A DNA stretch of 45,083 nucleotides from Paracoccaceae bacterium (GCA_026706985.1 JAPOXR010000027.1:1-45083); one strand, 5' to 3'. Positions 1 to 9,565 are shown, numbered from the stretch's first letter. Notes: generated by a model not told the origin, from the sequence alone. Made by a program: numbers and translations.

Positions 1-1
1 C

Positions 2-130
2 GAACATGAATTATTATTTTACAACAAGTTCCGGCTCAAAAAGTATGAAGTCAAGAAAACAACGCTCGCGCGGATGACATGTGCGCGGACTCTGGAGACG
101 GGGTCTGCGTTTCGGTTCGAACCACTGTGA
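2..130 (+). CDS. possible 3' end of a gene entering from the left edge
   Basis: An open frame runs from the window edge (codons starting at position 2) to a TGA at 128-130, giving 42 residues rich in Lys, Arg and aromatic residues (it includes LLFYNKFRLKKYEVKK). No start is visible, so it would be the C-terminus of a gene lying mostly outside the window. I do not recognise a family. The stretch is richer in A+T than the genes to its right. It could equally be chance open frame; confidence is low. Confidence 0.25.
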   Translation, partial: EHELLFYNKFRLKKYEVKKTTLARMTCARTLETGSAFRFEPL

Positions 131-196
131 ATCAACAATGTAACCGCCGCCGGAATCGAAACCGAGTCGGCAGTGTCACCGGCCGCTGAGGAACCG

Positions 197-234
197 CTGC
201 GCAGCAGCGCAGGCTGCCGCCGAAGCGGCGGCAG
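197..234 (+). terminator. tandem GC-rich hairpins, possible terminator
   Basis: Two adjacent perfect hairpins: CTGCGC (197-202) pairs with GCGCAG (207-212), and CTGCCGCCG (214-222) pairs with CGGCGGCAG (226-234) around an AAG loop. A short AGTTT follows on the plus strand, so they could end the gene entering from the left. On the minus strand they lie about 105 bases past the stop of the kinase gene, but no T-run follows there. The rest of 131-340 holds nothing I can call. Confidence 0.35.
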
Positions 235-340
235 AGTTTCCGATGTGAAGCTGGAGCAGGTCAGCGGGCATGTTTTGAACCGGCTTGTCCAGCGGCTGGC
301 GTGCCATGAGAATGATTGTATGCTGAATCCTATTGGGGGT

Positions 341-1297
341 TCAGGCGAATTTGCCGAGATAGGTTTCGGCGAGTTTGGCAGTGGTGGGAGCGAATGCGGT
401 TGCCAGTGCGGCGGCTTCGCTGGTGTCCGGGTGGCTGCCGAGCCAGGCGAGGAGTGCCATGCGGCGCAGCATGATGAGTGTGTCCATTTCCTGAATATCG
501 GCGGGAGACAGTGATCTTTCGCTGCCGTAGCCGCTCAGCCAGGCATGTTTCAGGGCGGGAATTCTCGGGTCATCCTCCATGAAGGAGATGGCGGCGGCGA
601 AATCGTAGGTGAACCAGCTATAGCCGCAATCGTCAAAATCGATCACTGAGGGTTTTTCGTTATTGAGAATGAGGTTGGCGAGGCGCATATCGGCATGAAT
701 GAGCCCGTAGCGGTCATTGGCTTGCCCGTAGCTGGTGAGTCGCTGACACAGGGTATTCGTCAGCCGTTCCAATATTGGCTTGATGGCATTGGTGATGCCG
801 GGTGCGGATTGCCAGTCGCCCCAACGCGGGCTTGGCCCGAAGACAGCGTCCAGGTCCCAGTGAAATCGTTGAAATCCGGGCGGCGGCTGCCATTGGAGCG
901 TGTGATTGTGCATGCGCGCTGACAGTTCGCCCAGCTGCTTGAAGAGCGGCTCAATGGGACCGGAAGGAGAGGGTGGAGTTCCGTCGATGAATTCGAAGAG
1001 CACCATGGCATGGTGGTTGCCGGGCAATGACTGGACGCGTTTGCCGTCTCGGCCTGGATAGATTGCGGGCAGATTGACGGCTCCGAAATTGGCAAGAGCC
1101 TGCATCCAGTCGAGTTCACTCTCGATTTCCTGAATGGAATTGTAACCCGGCCGGTGCAGACGCAGCACCCGGCGTATGCCGGGGGTTTGCACGAGGTAGG
1201 TTCGGTTTTCCGAGACATTGATCAGCCGCGCGGTTGCCGGGGCGGGCAGTGGCCAGAGCTGGAGCGACTGATTGACCAGCCTGTCTATGGCAGACAT
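341..1297 (-). CDS. aminoglycoside phosphotransferase (APH)-family kinase
   Basis: A 318-residue protein with the APH/choline-kinase fold signature. The catalytic loop LIHADMRLANLIL lies about two thirds along, followed by the metal-binding DFDD of the DFG-like motif. The N-terminal half has the nucleotide-binding pattern around YLVQTPGIRRVLRLHRPGY. The family phosphorylates small hydroxylated molecules (aminoglycosides, homoserine, choline and similar); nothing here fixes the substrate. The ATG at 1297 lies inside the 3' end of the upstream helicase gene (13-base overlap), so the two are probably translationally coupled. Family assignment is good; the specific function is unknown. Confidence 0.85.
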   Translation of the reverse strand: MSAIDRLVNQSLQLWPLPAPATARLINVSENRTYLVQTPGIRRVLRLHRPGYNSIQEIESELDWMQALANFGAVNLPAIYPGRDGKRVQSLPGNHHAMVLFEFIDGTPPSPSGPIEPLFKQLGELSARMHNHTLQWQPPPGFQRFHWDLDAVFGPSPRWGDWQSAPGITNAIKPILERLTNTLCQRLTSYGQANDRYGLIHADMRLANLILNNEKPSVIDFDDCGYSWFTYDFAAAISFMEDDPRIPALKHAWLSGYGSERSLSPADIQEMDTLIMLRRMALLAWLGSHPDTSEAAALATAFAPTTAKLAETYLGKFA

Positions 1298-2559
1298 CGC
1301 AACCGCCTGTCGGTGAAGATGTGCCGGTGTTCAATCCGCCTTGTCAGAACGATATCATCGAGTGTCCGGCAGCGGCTTAGGGCGACATAGGTCTGTCCGG
1401 GACTGAAAACGGAGGTGAGATCAATGATGGCATTCTCAAGGGTCAACCCCTGACATTTGTGAATTGTCAGGGCCCAGGCGAGGCGGAAAGGCAGTTGACG
1501 GAATTGACCGACCGGCACCGCATCAATGCGGCTGCCATTGAGTTCGAATTTGAACAGATCCCAGGAGTGTCGGCCAATGCGGATAGGGCTGTCCTGGCCG
1601 GGAAGCGATATGCCGACAACCACTTCGCTGTCTGAATCGGTATGGATGCCGGTAATGACGCCGGCGGTGCCGTTGAGCCAGCGCTGCTGCGGGTCATTTG
1701 TCAGCATCATGATCTGCGCGCCGATCTTGTAGTCGAGCATTGGCGGTGCGGGAAAGTAATTGCGCGTGAAGTCACCGGTGATCTCGGCCGGTGATTGGTG
1801 AGGGTTGCCCGGAAGCTTAGCGAGTTGCCTTTCATTGATCGCGTCAGCGCGGGCGTTGGTCGAAGTCAGCGTCACATAATGGCTCCCCTCCGGGGATTCA
1901 AAACCGGGATCCAGGCGCTTATTAAGTGCGGACAGATCGCAGTCAGTCACGCTGTTGTCGCGGATATTGTTGAGAATTCCGATAAACTCATCGTCGCGCT
2001 GCCGATGCACCGTTTCCAGCTCAATGGTCTCCAGCCCGGTGTCATGCAGAGCCATGGCGCTGAAAAAATACGGAGTTGCATAGAATTCGCTGAAAATGCT
2101 CGATTCGGCGTCAGTTACGACCGGCGGAAGCTGGTACAGATCACCAAAATAGACCATCTGCACGCCGCCGAATGCGGTGCCGGGCTCGGGGCCGAATTTC
2201 CGCAGGAAAAGATCGATGCAATCATGCAGATCAGCCCGCAGCATCGACACCTCATCGATGATCAGCATCAGCAGGCTGCGGTAGAGTTGCCGTCGGCGGG
2301 GCCGGATCCGCTCAATCGAGTCCGGCGTCACATCCACGGAAAAGCCGAAGAAACTGTGAATGGTCTGACCGCCAACCCTGAGGGCGGCAACGCCGGTCGG
2401 CGCCACCACGGCGGCATTCCGCGGTCTTTCCTTGAGATAATGCAGGAGGAGGGTGGATTTGCCGGTGCCGGCCCTGCCGGTGATGAACAGGTTACCGACT
2501 CCTTGCCGCATGCGCTCCAGCGCATGCTCTGCCGATTGGTCGAAACGCAGCTGTGCCAC
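1285..2559 (-). CDS. PIF1-like superfamily 1B DNA helicase / AAA ATPase
   Basis: A 424-residue ATPase with Walker A GRAGTGKS at residues 28-35 and Walker B LLMLIIDEVSM near residue 100. A PIF1/RecD-type C-terminus carries AWALTIHKCQGLTLENA and then YVALSRCR (helicase motifs V and VI). This family unwinds DNA 5' to 3'. The start is a GTG at 2559, nine bases after the metG stop, with only a weak Shine-Dalgarno, which suggests translation by coupling to metG. The 3' end overlaps the kinase gene. It is one compact helicase core with no extra nuclease domain. Confidence 0.88.
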   Translation of the reverse strand: MAQLRFDQSAEHALERMRQGVGNLFITGRAGTGKSTLLLHYLKERPRNAAVVAPTGVAALRVGGQTIHSFFGFSVDVTPDSIERIRPRRRQLYRSLLMLIIDEVSMLRADLHDCIDLFLRKFGPEPGTAFGGVQMVYFGDLYQLPPVVTDAESSIFSEFYATPYFFSAMALHDTGLETIELETVHRQRDDEFIGILNNIRDNSVTDCDLSALNKRLDPGFESPEGSHYVTLTSTNARADAINERQLAKLPGNPHQSPAEITGDFTRNYFPAPPMLDYKIGAQIMMLTNDPQQRWLNGTAGVITGIHTDSDSEVVVGISLPGQDSPIRIGRHSWDLFKFELNGSRIDAVPVGQFRQLPFRLAWALTIHKCQGLTLENAIIDLTSVFSPGQTYVALSRCRTLDDIVLTRRIEHRHIFTDRRLRCLP

Positions 2560-2568
2560 GGCCAGGGG

Positions 2569-4281
2569 CTAACCGTCGCCGGCGAACATTGCGCTCCATT
2601 CGTCGCGTTGAGCGTCGGTTATCTTCTGGAATGCCACTTCCGGGACTGCGAATTGATGCCCGGCGGGGAGGCGGCGGAGCGCCGCTTCGACATCGTCAGG
2701 CCAGCACTTATCCTCAGATTTCATTGCAGACAGCGCCGCGGTCGAGAAATCCGGAATGAAGGGCGCCGAGAGCACGGCATAGATACGGATCAGGTTCAGA
2801 CACAGCGATACCGTGGCCGCCGCCGCGGGGCGATCGGATTTGATCGTGCTCCATGGCGCAGCCGACTGCAGAAACTCATTGCCTGAAGCCCAGATGGCGC
2901 GCAGTTCGCGCGCCGCTTTGCGCACCTCGACCGCGTCCATCTGCCGCTCATAATTCCGGATCTGTTCCGTCAGCCGGGCGGCGAACTGCGCCTCCGCCGG
3001 CCCCCACTCGGCATCGGGGATTTCACCGTCAAACCGGGAATGGGCGAATTTCGTGATCCGTCGGACAAAATTCCCCAACACATCCGCCAGATCCTTATTC
3101 ACCGAGGTGACGAATTCACCCCAGGTGAATTCGCTGTCGGAGTATTCCGGAGCGTGCGAAAGCAGCCACCAGCGCCAGTAATCCGGAGGCAGGATCGCGA
3201 GCGCCTGATCCATGAAAATGCCCCGCCCCAGACTGGTGGAGAACTGGCCGCCATCGTAATTCAGGAAGTTGAAGGATTTGATGAAATCGACCAGCTTCCA
3301 GGGTTCACCGGAACCCATGATTGTCACCGGGAATGACAGGGTGTGAAAGGGCACATTGTCCTTGCCCATGAACTGCACATAGCGCACATCTTCGGCACCC
3401 TGGTCGGTTCGCCACCAGCTGAGCCAGTCAGCCTCACCGCGGCCATTCGCATCGGCCCATTCCGCGGTTGCGGCAATGTATTCGATCGGTGCATCAAACC
3501 AGACATAGAAGACTTTGTTTTCCATGCCCGGCCAGGCTTCGCCGCCGCGCCGGACCGGCACGCCCCACTCCAGGTCCCGGGTGATGCCGCGATCCTGAAG
3601 CCCTTCGCCGTCCCGCAGCCACTTTCTGGCGATGGATGTGGTCAGGACCGGCCAGCCGGCCTGCGAATCGATCCACTCCTCCAGCCGGTCACGGAATTCG
3701 GATTGGCGCAGATAGAGGTGTTTTGTCCGTCGCATTTCGAGTTCGGTGGAGCCGGAGATTTCGGAACGCGGATTGATCAGGTCTTTTGGATCCAGCTGCT
3801 TGGTGCAGTTCTCGCACTGATCACCCCGGGCGCGTTCGTAACCGCAATCCGGACATTCGCCCCGGACATAGCGGTCAGGCAGGAACCGGTTGTCAGCGAG
3901 GGAGTAGATCTGATCCTCCTCAACCTCGCGGATGAAACCGTTTTCGGCGAGTTTTCCGGCAAAATGCTGTGTCAGACGGTGGTTGCGTTCACTCGATGAG
4001 CGGCCGAAATGGTCGAAGGACAGTCTGAAACCCTCGCTGAGGCGCTTTTGCGTCGCATACATCTCGTCGCAATATTCAGCCACTGGCATCCCGGCATCCT
4101 TCGCCGCCAGTTCCGCCGGCGTGCCATGTTCATCGGTGGCGCAGATGAACATCACCTCCCGGCCGCGCTGACGGAGATACCGCGCGTATAAATCGGCCGG
4201 CAACTGGCTTCCGACGAGATTGCCCAGATGCTTGATGCCGTTGATATAAGGAATTGCCGATGTGATGAGTGTTCGCGACAT
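2569..4281 (-). CDS. metG: methionyl-tRNA synthetase
   Basis: The cytosolic class I synthetase charging tRNA-Met. The Rossmann HIGH motif reads HLGN at residues 18-21. A zinc knuckle with paired CxxC ([17 protein letters not shown]) follows near residue 145. The KMSKS loop reads [11 protein letters not shown], an FSTS variant. The anticodon-binding helical bundle fills the C-terminus, and there is no C-terminal tRNA-binding EMAP domain. I chose the ATG at 4281 ([15 protein letters not shown]), where family similarity begins, over a longer frame from 4326. The protein is 570 residues, normal for the short MetG form. It lies 82 bases after the MFS gene and directly before the helicase. Confidence 0.95.
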   Translation of the reverse strand: MSRTLITSAIPYINGIKHLGNLVGSQLPADLYARYLRQRGREVMFICATDEHGTPAELAAKDAGMPVAEYCDEMYATQKRLSEGFRLSFDHFGRSSSERNHRLTQHFAGKLAENGFIREVEEDQIYSLADNRFLPDRYVRGECPDCGYERARGDQCENCTKQLDPKDLINPRSEISGSTELEMRRTKHLYLRQSEFRDRLEEWIDSQAGWPVLTTSIARKWLRDGEGLQDRGITRDLEWGVPVRRGGEAWPGMENKVFYVWFDAPIEYIAATAEWADANGRGEADWLSWWRTDQGAEDVRYVQFMGKDNVPFHTLSFPVTIMGSGEPWKLVDFIKSFNFLNYDGGQFSTSLGRGIFMDQALAILPPDYWRWWLLSHAPEYSDSEFTWGEFVTSVNKDLADVLGNFVRRITKFAHSRFDGEIPDAEWGPAEAQFAARLTEQIRNYERQMDAVEVRKAARELRAIWASGNEFLQSAAPWSTIKSDRPAAAATVSLCLNLIRIYAVLSAPFIPDFSTAALSAMKSEDKCWPDDVEAALRRLPAGHQFAVPEVAFQKITDAQRDEWSAMFAGDG

Positions 4282-4363
4282 AAGGCCTGACCTTGGATCT
4301 GATTTTCCACTACAACATGCCCGCACGTCTTGCCACAGCCCCGGGCATCGTTGCCGGGGACGG

Positions 4364-5581
4364 TTATTTCTTTATCGACCGGTGTTTGAACAGGCGGCCG
4401 ATGACAAAAGTCGTGCGCGGAATAGTGGTGAAGGCGGTCTGCGATTTCGCCGGCCGTATCGTCATTCGGAACAGGCCGGTTGCAGCCAGCGCCACATGCA
4501 CGGCGGCAATCAGGGCGAACATTGCCGGCGGTCCGAACAGAGTAATGACGGTGGATGCGAGATACGGGCTGACAATCGCACCGACGGCGTAGAAGAAGAT
4601 CAGCGACGAACTCAACTCGGCCATATGCTCGGCGTCAACGAAGTCATTCGCGTGTGCCGCCGCAATCGAATAGATCGGAAATGTCGCAAAGCCGAAAAAC
4701 ATCGAGGCTGCGAATACCGCCGCCGGTGTTGATGTCGAGGCAGCGACAGTGGCGCCGCAGGCGAGCACCGCAATGGCTGAGAAGATAAGCATTACCTTGC
4801 GGCGGTCAAAACGGTCGGCGAGCCAGCCGGCCGGATATTGCGCCAAGGCGCCGCCGAGCAGGAAAATAGCGAGGAAAAATCCGATCTGGTTGGCTGCGAG
4901 GCCGATTTCCTGCCCATAGACCGGTCCGATCATGCGGAATGATGCAGTGGTCAGACCGGCGGCGACAACACCGGTTGTCGCCATAGGCGAAATACGGAAC
5001 GCCAGCATCGGCTTCAATTTCAATCCGACTGCGGTATCGGGCTGTTTGATCCGGGTGAGCGCAAGCGGCAGCAGCGATGCACAGCAGATGATCGCAAGTA
5101 TGTTGTATGAAATATAGGATGCCGGACTAAGAACGGCGATCAGAAGCTGGCCGAAAATGCCGCCGACCATATCGAAGAGGCGGTACATGCCGATATTCCG
5201 CCCGCGCGTCGCATTCGTCGTTTTGGCTTGAAGCCAGGCCTCGATAACGGTGAAACAGCCGGCGATACACATGCCTGACAGGATGCGCATAACCGACCAC
5301 GCATAAGGGTTGGTATAGATCATATGGGCAAGAATGCCGATGGTGCCGGCAGCGGCGAAGACGGCGAATGCGCGGGAATGGCCGATGATGCCGATCAGGC
5401 GCGGCGAATACCAGCAGCCGATGAAGAAGCCGATAAAATGCGACGAGCCGAGGAGACCGATCTGCTGCGTTGTGAATCCCAACTCGGCACCCGACAGGGC
5501 GTCAAGCGGCCCGATGCCTCCCGAACTCAGCTGCAGCAGAATGACAGAGAGAAAGAGCGGGAAGAATGTGATGACAAACAT
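4364..5581 (-). CDS. major facilitator superfamily transporter (YcaD-like)
   Basis: A 405-residue integral membrane protein with about 12 hydrophobic segments. The loop between helices 2 and 3 carries [19 protein letters not shown], and a second-half signature reads [19 protein letters not shown], the classical MFS loop motif. The overall look matches YcaD/UhpC-like single-polypeptide exporters; the substrate cannot be told from sequence. It starts with ATG at 5581, 66 bases after nusB, on the same strand as metG, so it may belong to the long nrdR-to-metG run of genes. Confidence 0.88.
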   Translation of the reverse strand: MFVITFFPLFLSVILLQLSSGGIGPLDALSGAELGFTTQQIGLLGSSHFIGFFIGCWYSPRLIGIIGHSRAFAVFAAAGTIGILAHMIYTNPYAWSVMRILSGMCIAGCFTVIEAWLQAKTTNATRGRNIGMYRLFDMVGGIFGQLLIAVLSPASYISYNILAIICCASLLPLALTRIKQPDTAVGLKLKPMLAFRISPMATTGVVAAGLTTASFRMIGPVYGQEIGLAANQIGFFLAIFLLGGALAQYPAGWLADRFDRRKVMLIFSAIAVLACGATVAASTSTPAAVFAASMFFGFATFPIYSIAAAHANDFVDAEHMAELSSSLIFFYAVGAIVSPYLASTVITLFGPPAMFALIAAVHVALAATGLFRMTIRPAKSQTAFTTIPRTTFVIGRLFKHRSIKK

Positions 5582-5647
5582 GCCGACCTGCAGCGACGCA
5601 GCCTCTCGCGTGGAGGTGGTGCCAACACATCAATATGGTGTTGGCTG

Positions 5648-6157
5648 TCAACTGATTTCTGTCGGTCCGCTTGATTGTTCTTCTGAAGGATGCGCGAAAT
5701 CACCCGGACGCGCCGACCTTGCCATACCGTCGAGCACGCCATTCACAAAACCGGCGGCTTTACCATCGGGAAAGAAGGCTTTCGCGATCTCAACGAATTC
5801 GCTGATTGTGACCCGCAACGGTGTGCGCTTGAGCAGCAACTCAGCGCCGGCGGCGCGGAATAATGCGCGCAATGTCGGATCAATCCGGTCAATTTTCCAG
5901 CCATCTTTCAGCTGATCGCTGGTCAACCGGTCGATCTGCCGCTGATGACTGAGGGTGAATTCCAGCAGGCTGCGGAAAAAGGCGAGATCAGACCTGGCGA
6001 ACTCAGGTCCGTCGTCTCCGTCATCCAGAAGTCCGGAATTGAAATCCTCGACGACCTGTTCCAGCCCGGCGCCTGATGCCTCCATCTGGAACAGTGCCTG
6101 CACCGCGCGCAGCCTGGAGATGCGCCGCGCCGGCACAGTTTTCTTGCCGCTGCCCAT
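5648..6157 (-). CDS. nusB: transcription antitermination factor NusB
   Basis: A 169-residue all-helical RNA-binding protein. The N-terminal RRISRLRAVQALFQMEASG and the C-terminal ISEFVEIAKAFFPDGKAAGF-VNGVLD helix pair are typical of NusB. It binds boxA RNA together with NusE (ribosomal protein S10) in rRNA antitermination complexes. The start is ATG at 6157, eight bases after the ribH stop. A ribH-nusB pair is common in proteobacteria. Confidence 0.95.
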   Translation of the reverse strand: MGSGKKTVPARRISRLRAVQALFQMEASGAGLEQVVEDFNSGLLDDGDDGPEFARSDLAFFRSLLEFTLSHQRQIDRLTSDQLKDGWKIDRIDPTLRALFRAAGAELLLKRTPLRVTISEFVEIAKAFFPDGKAAGFVNGVLDGMARSARPGDFAHPSEEQSSGPTEIS

Positions 6158-6165
6158 ATGCGCTC

Positions 6166-6684
6166 TCAGCCGTGAGACCCGGCATCAGGCAGTTGAAATC
6201 CGAGCTTACCGGCTCCCCGGCCGAAACGCTGTCTGAGTGCAATCAGGGAAAGCGCCGCCGCCGCCGCCTCGCCGCCCTTGTCCATGCGCGCGGGATCGGC
6301 GCGTTCCAGCGCCTGGGTCTCTGTGTCAACTGTCAGGATCCCGTTGCCGATACAGATGCCCGACAGGCCGAGGAGCGTCAGCCCGCGTGCGCTTTCCGTG
6401 CATACAGTCTCATAATGCGTGGTTGCGCCCCGCATGACGCAGCCGAGGGCCACGAATCCGTGGAATTTCTCCGTTGCCGCGGCGAGTGCGATGGCGGGCG
6501 GAATTTCCAGCGCGCCGGGAATCTCGGCGCATTCGACATCGGCAACCGGCTCGAGCTTCGCCCGTGCCCCTTGGCTCAGCAGATCAACGATACGGCGCTG
6601 GTAAGGCGCGGCGACAATCAGCAGGCGCGGCCGGGTCTCAAATTCCGGCAGCTCGAATTGTTGCTCCTGTGTCCGCGCTGCCAT
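6166..6684 (-). CDS. ribH: 6,7-dimethyl-8-ribityllumazine synthase
   Basis: RibH condenses 5-amino-6-ribitylamino-uracil with dihydroxybutanone phosphate to give lumazine, the penultimate riboflavin step. Recognisable parts are IPGALEIPPAIALA, the catalytic-loop ALGCVMRGATTHYETVC with its active-site His, and GNGILTVDTETQALER. I chose ATG at 6684 (MAARTQEQQFE); a TTG two codons upstream is also possible. The start lies two bases past the stop of the preceding RibB-like gene. The 172 residues match the family. Confidence 0.94.
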   Translation of the reverse strand: MAARTQEQQFELPEFETRPRLLIVAAPYQRRIVDLLSQGARAKLEPVADVECAEIPGALEIPPAIALAAATEKFHGFVALGCVMRGATTHYETVCTESARGLTLLGLSGICIGNGILTVDTETQALERADPARMDKGGEAAAAALSLIALRQRFGRGAGKLGFQLPDAGSHG

Positions 6685-6686
6685 TC

Positions 6687-7787
6687 TCAACCTGCAGCTT
6701 CGATTGGCCGGGTGCCGGCAACGGAAAGCCCGTAACCGTCAAGGCCGATGATTTTCGGACTCGGTGAATTGGTCAGCAATTCCAGCGACCGAACGCCGAG
6801 GGTGGCGAGGATCTGGGCGCCGAGTCCGTATTGGCGCAGCGTCTGCGGCGACCGGCCACGGCCGAGATCAAGCTTCATATGGGTGTCACGCAGCAGCACG
6901 ACCACACCGCGCCCTTCCCCAGCAATGACCCGCATGGCATCGGCAAGCTGATTCGGGTTTCCCGGCGTCAAGGCGAGCAGATCAGTCAGTGGATTGATCG
7001 CATGCATGCGCACCAGCACCGGCCTGCCATCCGAAATCTCGCCTTTGGAAAGAACGATATGCTCTGAGCCTTGGATCTCATCTTCAAAGATCTGCAGCAT
7101 CCACTCGCCGCCGAAGGCTGAATTGACGGCGCGCGACTGCATCTGGCGGACAAGATTGTCGTATTTCAGGCGGTAAGCGATCAGGTCGGAAATCGTACCG
7201 ACCTTGAGCCCGTGCAATTGTGCGAATCCGATCAGGTCGGGCAGGCGGGCCATGGTGCCGTCATCTTTCATGATCTCGCAGATAACCCCGGATGGATTCA
7301 GTCCCGCCAATCGGGCGATATCGACCGCGGCTTCGGTATGGCCGGCCCGCACGAGCACGCCGCCATTGCGGGCACGAACCGGAAACACGTGACCTGGGGT
7401 CGCGAGCTCGTCGGCGGTTGTTTCCGGGTTGATGGCCACCAGCACGGTATGCGCCCGGTCATGGGCGGAAATCCCGGTGGAGACTCCCTGCTTAGCCTCG
7501 ATTGAGATGGTGAATGCGGTTTCGTGCCGCGAGGAATTGGAAGCGGCCATGAGCGGAAGTCCAAGCGAATCGGTCCGCGCCTCTGTCAAGGCAAGGCAAA
7601 TCAGCCCACGCGCGTGTTTGGCCATGAAATTGATCGCATCCGGCGTTGCCATCTGCGCCGGAATGATCAGATCACCCTCATTTTCCCGATCCTCATGGTC
7701 GACCAGCACGAACATGCGGCCGTTACGGGCGTCTTCAATGATCTCTTCGATCGGCGAGACCGCCTCACTGTAATCAAAGCCTGTCAT
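6687..7787 (-). CDS. ribB: 3,4-dihydroxy-2-butanone-4-phosphate synthase fused to a degenerate GTP cyclohydrolase II domain (RibBX type)
   Basis: Residues 1-210 are a complete RibB: the acidic loop VDHEDRENEGDLIIPAQ, the HARGLICLAL strand, and later AGHTEAAVDIARLAGL. It converts ribulose 5-phosphate to dihydroxybutanone phosphate. Residues 215-366 align with RibA in outline (LRQYGLGAQILATLGV, then LTNSPSPKIIGLDGYGL), but the zinc-binding cysteine cluster that GTP cyclohydrolase II needs (RCDCG region) is absent and no cysteine sits there. The C-terminal half is therefore probably not catalytic, and a separate ribA would be needed. The ribosome-binding site GGGAGG is strong, and the ATG overlaps the ribE stop (ATGA). 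Confidence 0.9.
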   Translation of the reverse strand: MTGFDYSEAVSPIEEIIEDARNGRMFVLVDHEDRENEGDLIIPAQMATPDAINFMAKHARGLICLALTEARTDSLGLPLMAASNSSRHETAFTISIEAKQGVSTGISAHDRAHTVLVAINPETTADELATPGHVFPVRARNGGVLVRAGHTEAAVDIARLAGLNPSGVICEIMKDDGTMARLPDLIGFAQLHGLKVGTISDLIAYRLKYDNLVRQMQSRAVNSAFGGEWMLQIFEDEIQGSEHIVLSKGEISDGRPVLVRMHAINPLTDLLALTPGNPNQLADAMRVIAGEGRGVVVLLRDTHMKLDLGRGRSPQTLRQYGLGAQILATLGVRSLELLTNSPSPKIIGLDGYGLSVAGTRPIEAAG

Positions 7788-8380
7788 GGACCCACCTCCC
7801 GCGACCGGGCGATATACCTGGCCAGGATATCAATTTCGAGATTGACCCGCCCGCCCGCTGAAACAGTCTTCCAAGTGGTGACATTCAGCGTATGCGGAAT
7901 AAGGTTGACAGAAAATTCATCCCCCTCCACGTCATTCACAGTCAGTGACACCCCATTCAGCGCAACCGAGCCTTTTTCCGCGATGAAACCCGCGAATTCC
8001 GGTCTTACCTGCAGCCTGACTCTGCGGCTGTCGCCGGCCTCTTCTATAGTGGTAACTTCGGCGACATCATCGACATGGCCGGTCACGATATGGCCGCCCA
8101 GCTCATCGCCGACCCGCATCGGGCGCTCCAGATTGACCTCAGCGCCCACTTGCCAATCGCCTGCGGTGGTTCTGTTCCGGGTTTCCAGCGAGACATCGGC
8201 TTCGAACCAGAGGCGTTCAGGATCAAGCCGGGCGGCGGTGAGACAAATACCATCGACGGCGATTGAGGCACCGGCGGCCAATCCAGTCAACGGCTGGTCG
8301 GTCCCGATGCGCACAGAGAGATCCCCGTCCCGGAGGATTTCCAGCACCCGTCCGGTTTGGGTCACTATTCCGGTAAACAT
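7784..8380 (-). CDS. ribE: riboflavin synthase alpha chain
   Basis: It dismutates two lumazines to riboflavin and the pyrimidinedione. The N-terminus MFTGIVTQTGRVLEI is diagnostic, and the protein has the two-fold internal repeat of lumazine-binding barrels (GICLTA in repeat 1, GVSLTVN in repeat 2). ATG at 8380 is chosen because it gives this N-terminus; an upstream extension to 8452 has no family support. The protein is 198 residues. It overlaps the downstream ribB by four bases. No FMN riboswitch was recognised in the 61 bases between ribD and ribE. Confidence 0.95.
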   Translation of the reverse strand: MFTGIVTQTGRVLEILRDGDLSVRIGTDQPLTGLAAGASIAVDGICLTAARLDPERLWFEADVSLETRNRTTAGDWQVGAEVNLERPMRVGDELGGHIVTGHVDDVAEVTTIEEAGDSRRVRLQVRPEFAGFIAEKGSVALNGVSLTVNDVEGDEFSVNLIPHTLNVTTWKTVSAGGRVNLEIDILARYIARSREVGP

Positions 8381-8441
8381 GGCCTTGCTCCGGCGTCCAA
8401 TCACCGACTCACCTATAACGCTGCCGGCATTGCGGCAATAC

Positions 8442-9563
8442 TCACGGGTCACAATTGATTTTGCCGTCCGATCTCCAGTGAGTCATGACATCATTGCCGA
8501 GGTGGGTGGTCGAAACCAATTTGAACCTGTGCGCATCCGCAACCATTTGTATTCCGAGATCGGCAATCGCCGGATGCGAGTCGGAACCAAGGGCGAGACC
8601 GGCATAAAACCCGACCAGATCATCAACCAACCGGTTCTGGAGCAGCGAAGCCGCCAGCCGACCGCCACCCTCGCAGAAAATGCGCGTCAAGCCTCTCTGC
8701 GCCAGCGCCCGCATACAGTCATGCAGGTCCACAACTTCCCCCTGGGCGCGGCACTGAATTGTTTCGGCGCCACGGGAGTTCCAGGCTTCGATGGCGGATG
8801 CAGCGGCAGCCGGCGTGTGGCAGAGCCAGACCGGATTGTGATGTGCCGTGCGGCCTAGCTGGCTGTCGCAGGATGTTGTCAGGCGACTGTCAATGACGAT
8901 CCGCAGCTTCGGTGGGGTCGAGCCGAGCGCTCGCGGTGCCAGGTCAGGGTTATCGTGGGCAGCGGTTCCGCTTCCGACCATCACCGCATCATGCTGAAAG
9001 CGCATGAGGTGAACCCGTCGCCGCGCTGCCTCTCCGGTGATCCATTTGCTTTCGCCGTCGGCGGTCGCGATGCCACCATCAAAGGACATGGCAAGTTTCA
9101 GCGTAAGCATCGGGCGGTTCTCACTGACGCGTAGGAAAAAGCCCTGATGCGCCCGCCGGGCCTGTGCCCCGAGCAGTTTGGTCCGCACCGTGATTCCGGC
9201 TTCCCGCAACATCTGGCAGCCGCGGCCGGAAACCCTGGGGTCCGGATCCTCGACGGCGACCACCACGCGTTTCACCCGGGCTGTGGCAAGAAGCTGCGCG
9301 CAGGCCGGGGTGTTGCCGGTATGGGCACAGGGTTCAAGTGTCACGTAGGCGGTGCTGCCTTCAGCGGCGCTGCCGGCGCGCTCTAGAGCAATTGCCTCCG
9401 CATGCGGGCGGCCACCGGGGCCGGTGACACCGCGTGCCAGAACCCGGCCATGTTTGACCAGCAGGCAACCGACGGATGGGTTAGGCCAGCTTTGCCCGCG
9501 GCCCCGCTCGCCGATGCACAGGGCCATGCGCATCCAGCGTTCGTCATCGCCCGCTGTGGGCAT
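8442..9563 (-). CDS. ribD: bifunctional diaminohydroxyphosphoribosylaminopyrimidine deaminase / 5-amino-6-(5-phosphoribosylamino)uracil reductase
   Basis: It carries out the second and third riboflavin steps. The N-terminal cytidine-deaminase-like zinc site is visible as GGRPHAEAIAL and EPCAHTGNTPAC. The reductase domain starts near residue 150 (LTLKLAMSFDGGIATADGES) and contains FCEGGGRLAASLL. The full 373 residues fit the family. ATG at 9563 lies two bases after the nrdR stop, so the two are co-transcribed. Confidence 0.94.
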   Translation of the reverse strand: MPTAGDDERWMRMALCIGERGRGQSWPNPSVGCLLVKHGRVLARGVTGPGGRPHAEAIALERAGSAAEGSTAYVTLEPCAHTGNTPACAQLLATARVKRVVVAVEDPDPRVSGRGCQMLREAGITVRTKLLGAQARRAHQGFFLRVSENRPMLTLKLAMSFDGGIATADGESKWITGEAARRRVHLMRFQHDAVMVGSGTAAHDNPDLAPRALGSTPPKLRIVIDSRLTTSCDSQLGRTAHHNPVWLCHTPAAAASAIEAWNSRGAETIQCRAQGEVVDLHDCMRALAQRGLTRIFCEGGGRLAASLLQNRLVDDLVGFYAGLALGSDSHPAIADLGIQMVADAHRFKLVSTTHLGNDVMTHWRSDGKINCDP

Positions 9564-9565
9564 GG

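Noticed and set aside
112-122. GGTTCGAACC near the left edge as a tRNA T-loop
   Set aside because: No cloverleaf can be formed around it; it is a simple palindrome.
1795-2886. 363-codon plus-strand open frame opposite the helicase and metG
   Set aside because: It lies antisense to two well-supported genes, has no recognisable motif and only reflects their codon bias.
8381-8441. FMN riboswitch before ribE
   Set aside because: The gap is 61 bases and none of the conserved RFN blocks is visible.
7524-8858. 444-codon plus-strand open frame opposite the riboflavin genes
   Set aside because: It spans the antisense of three confirmed rib genes; Ser/Pro/Arg-rich composition is typical of a shadow frame.
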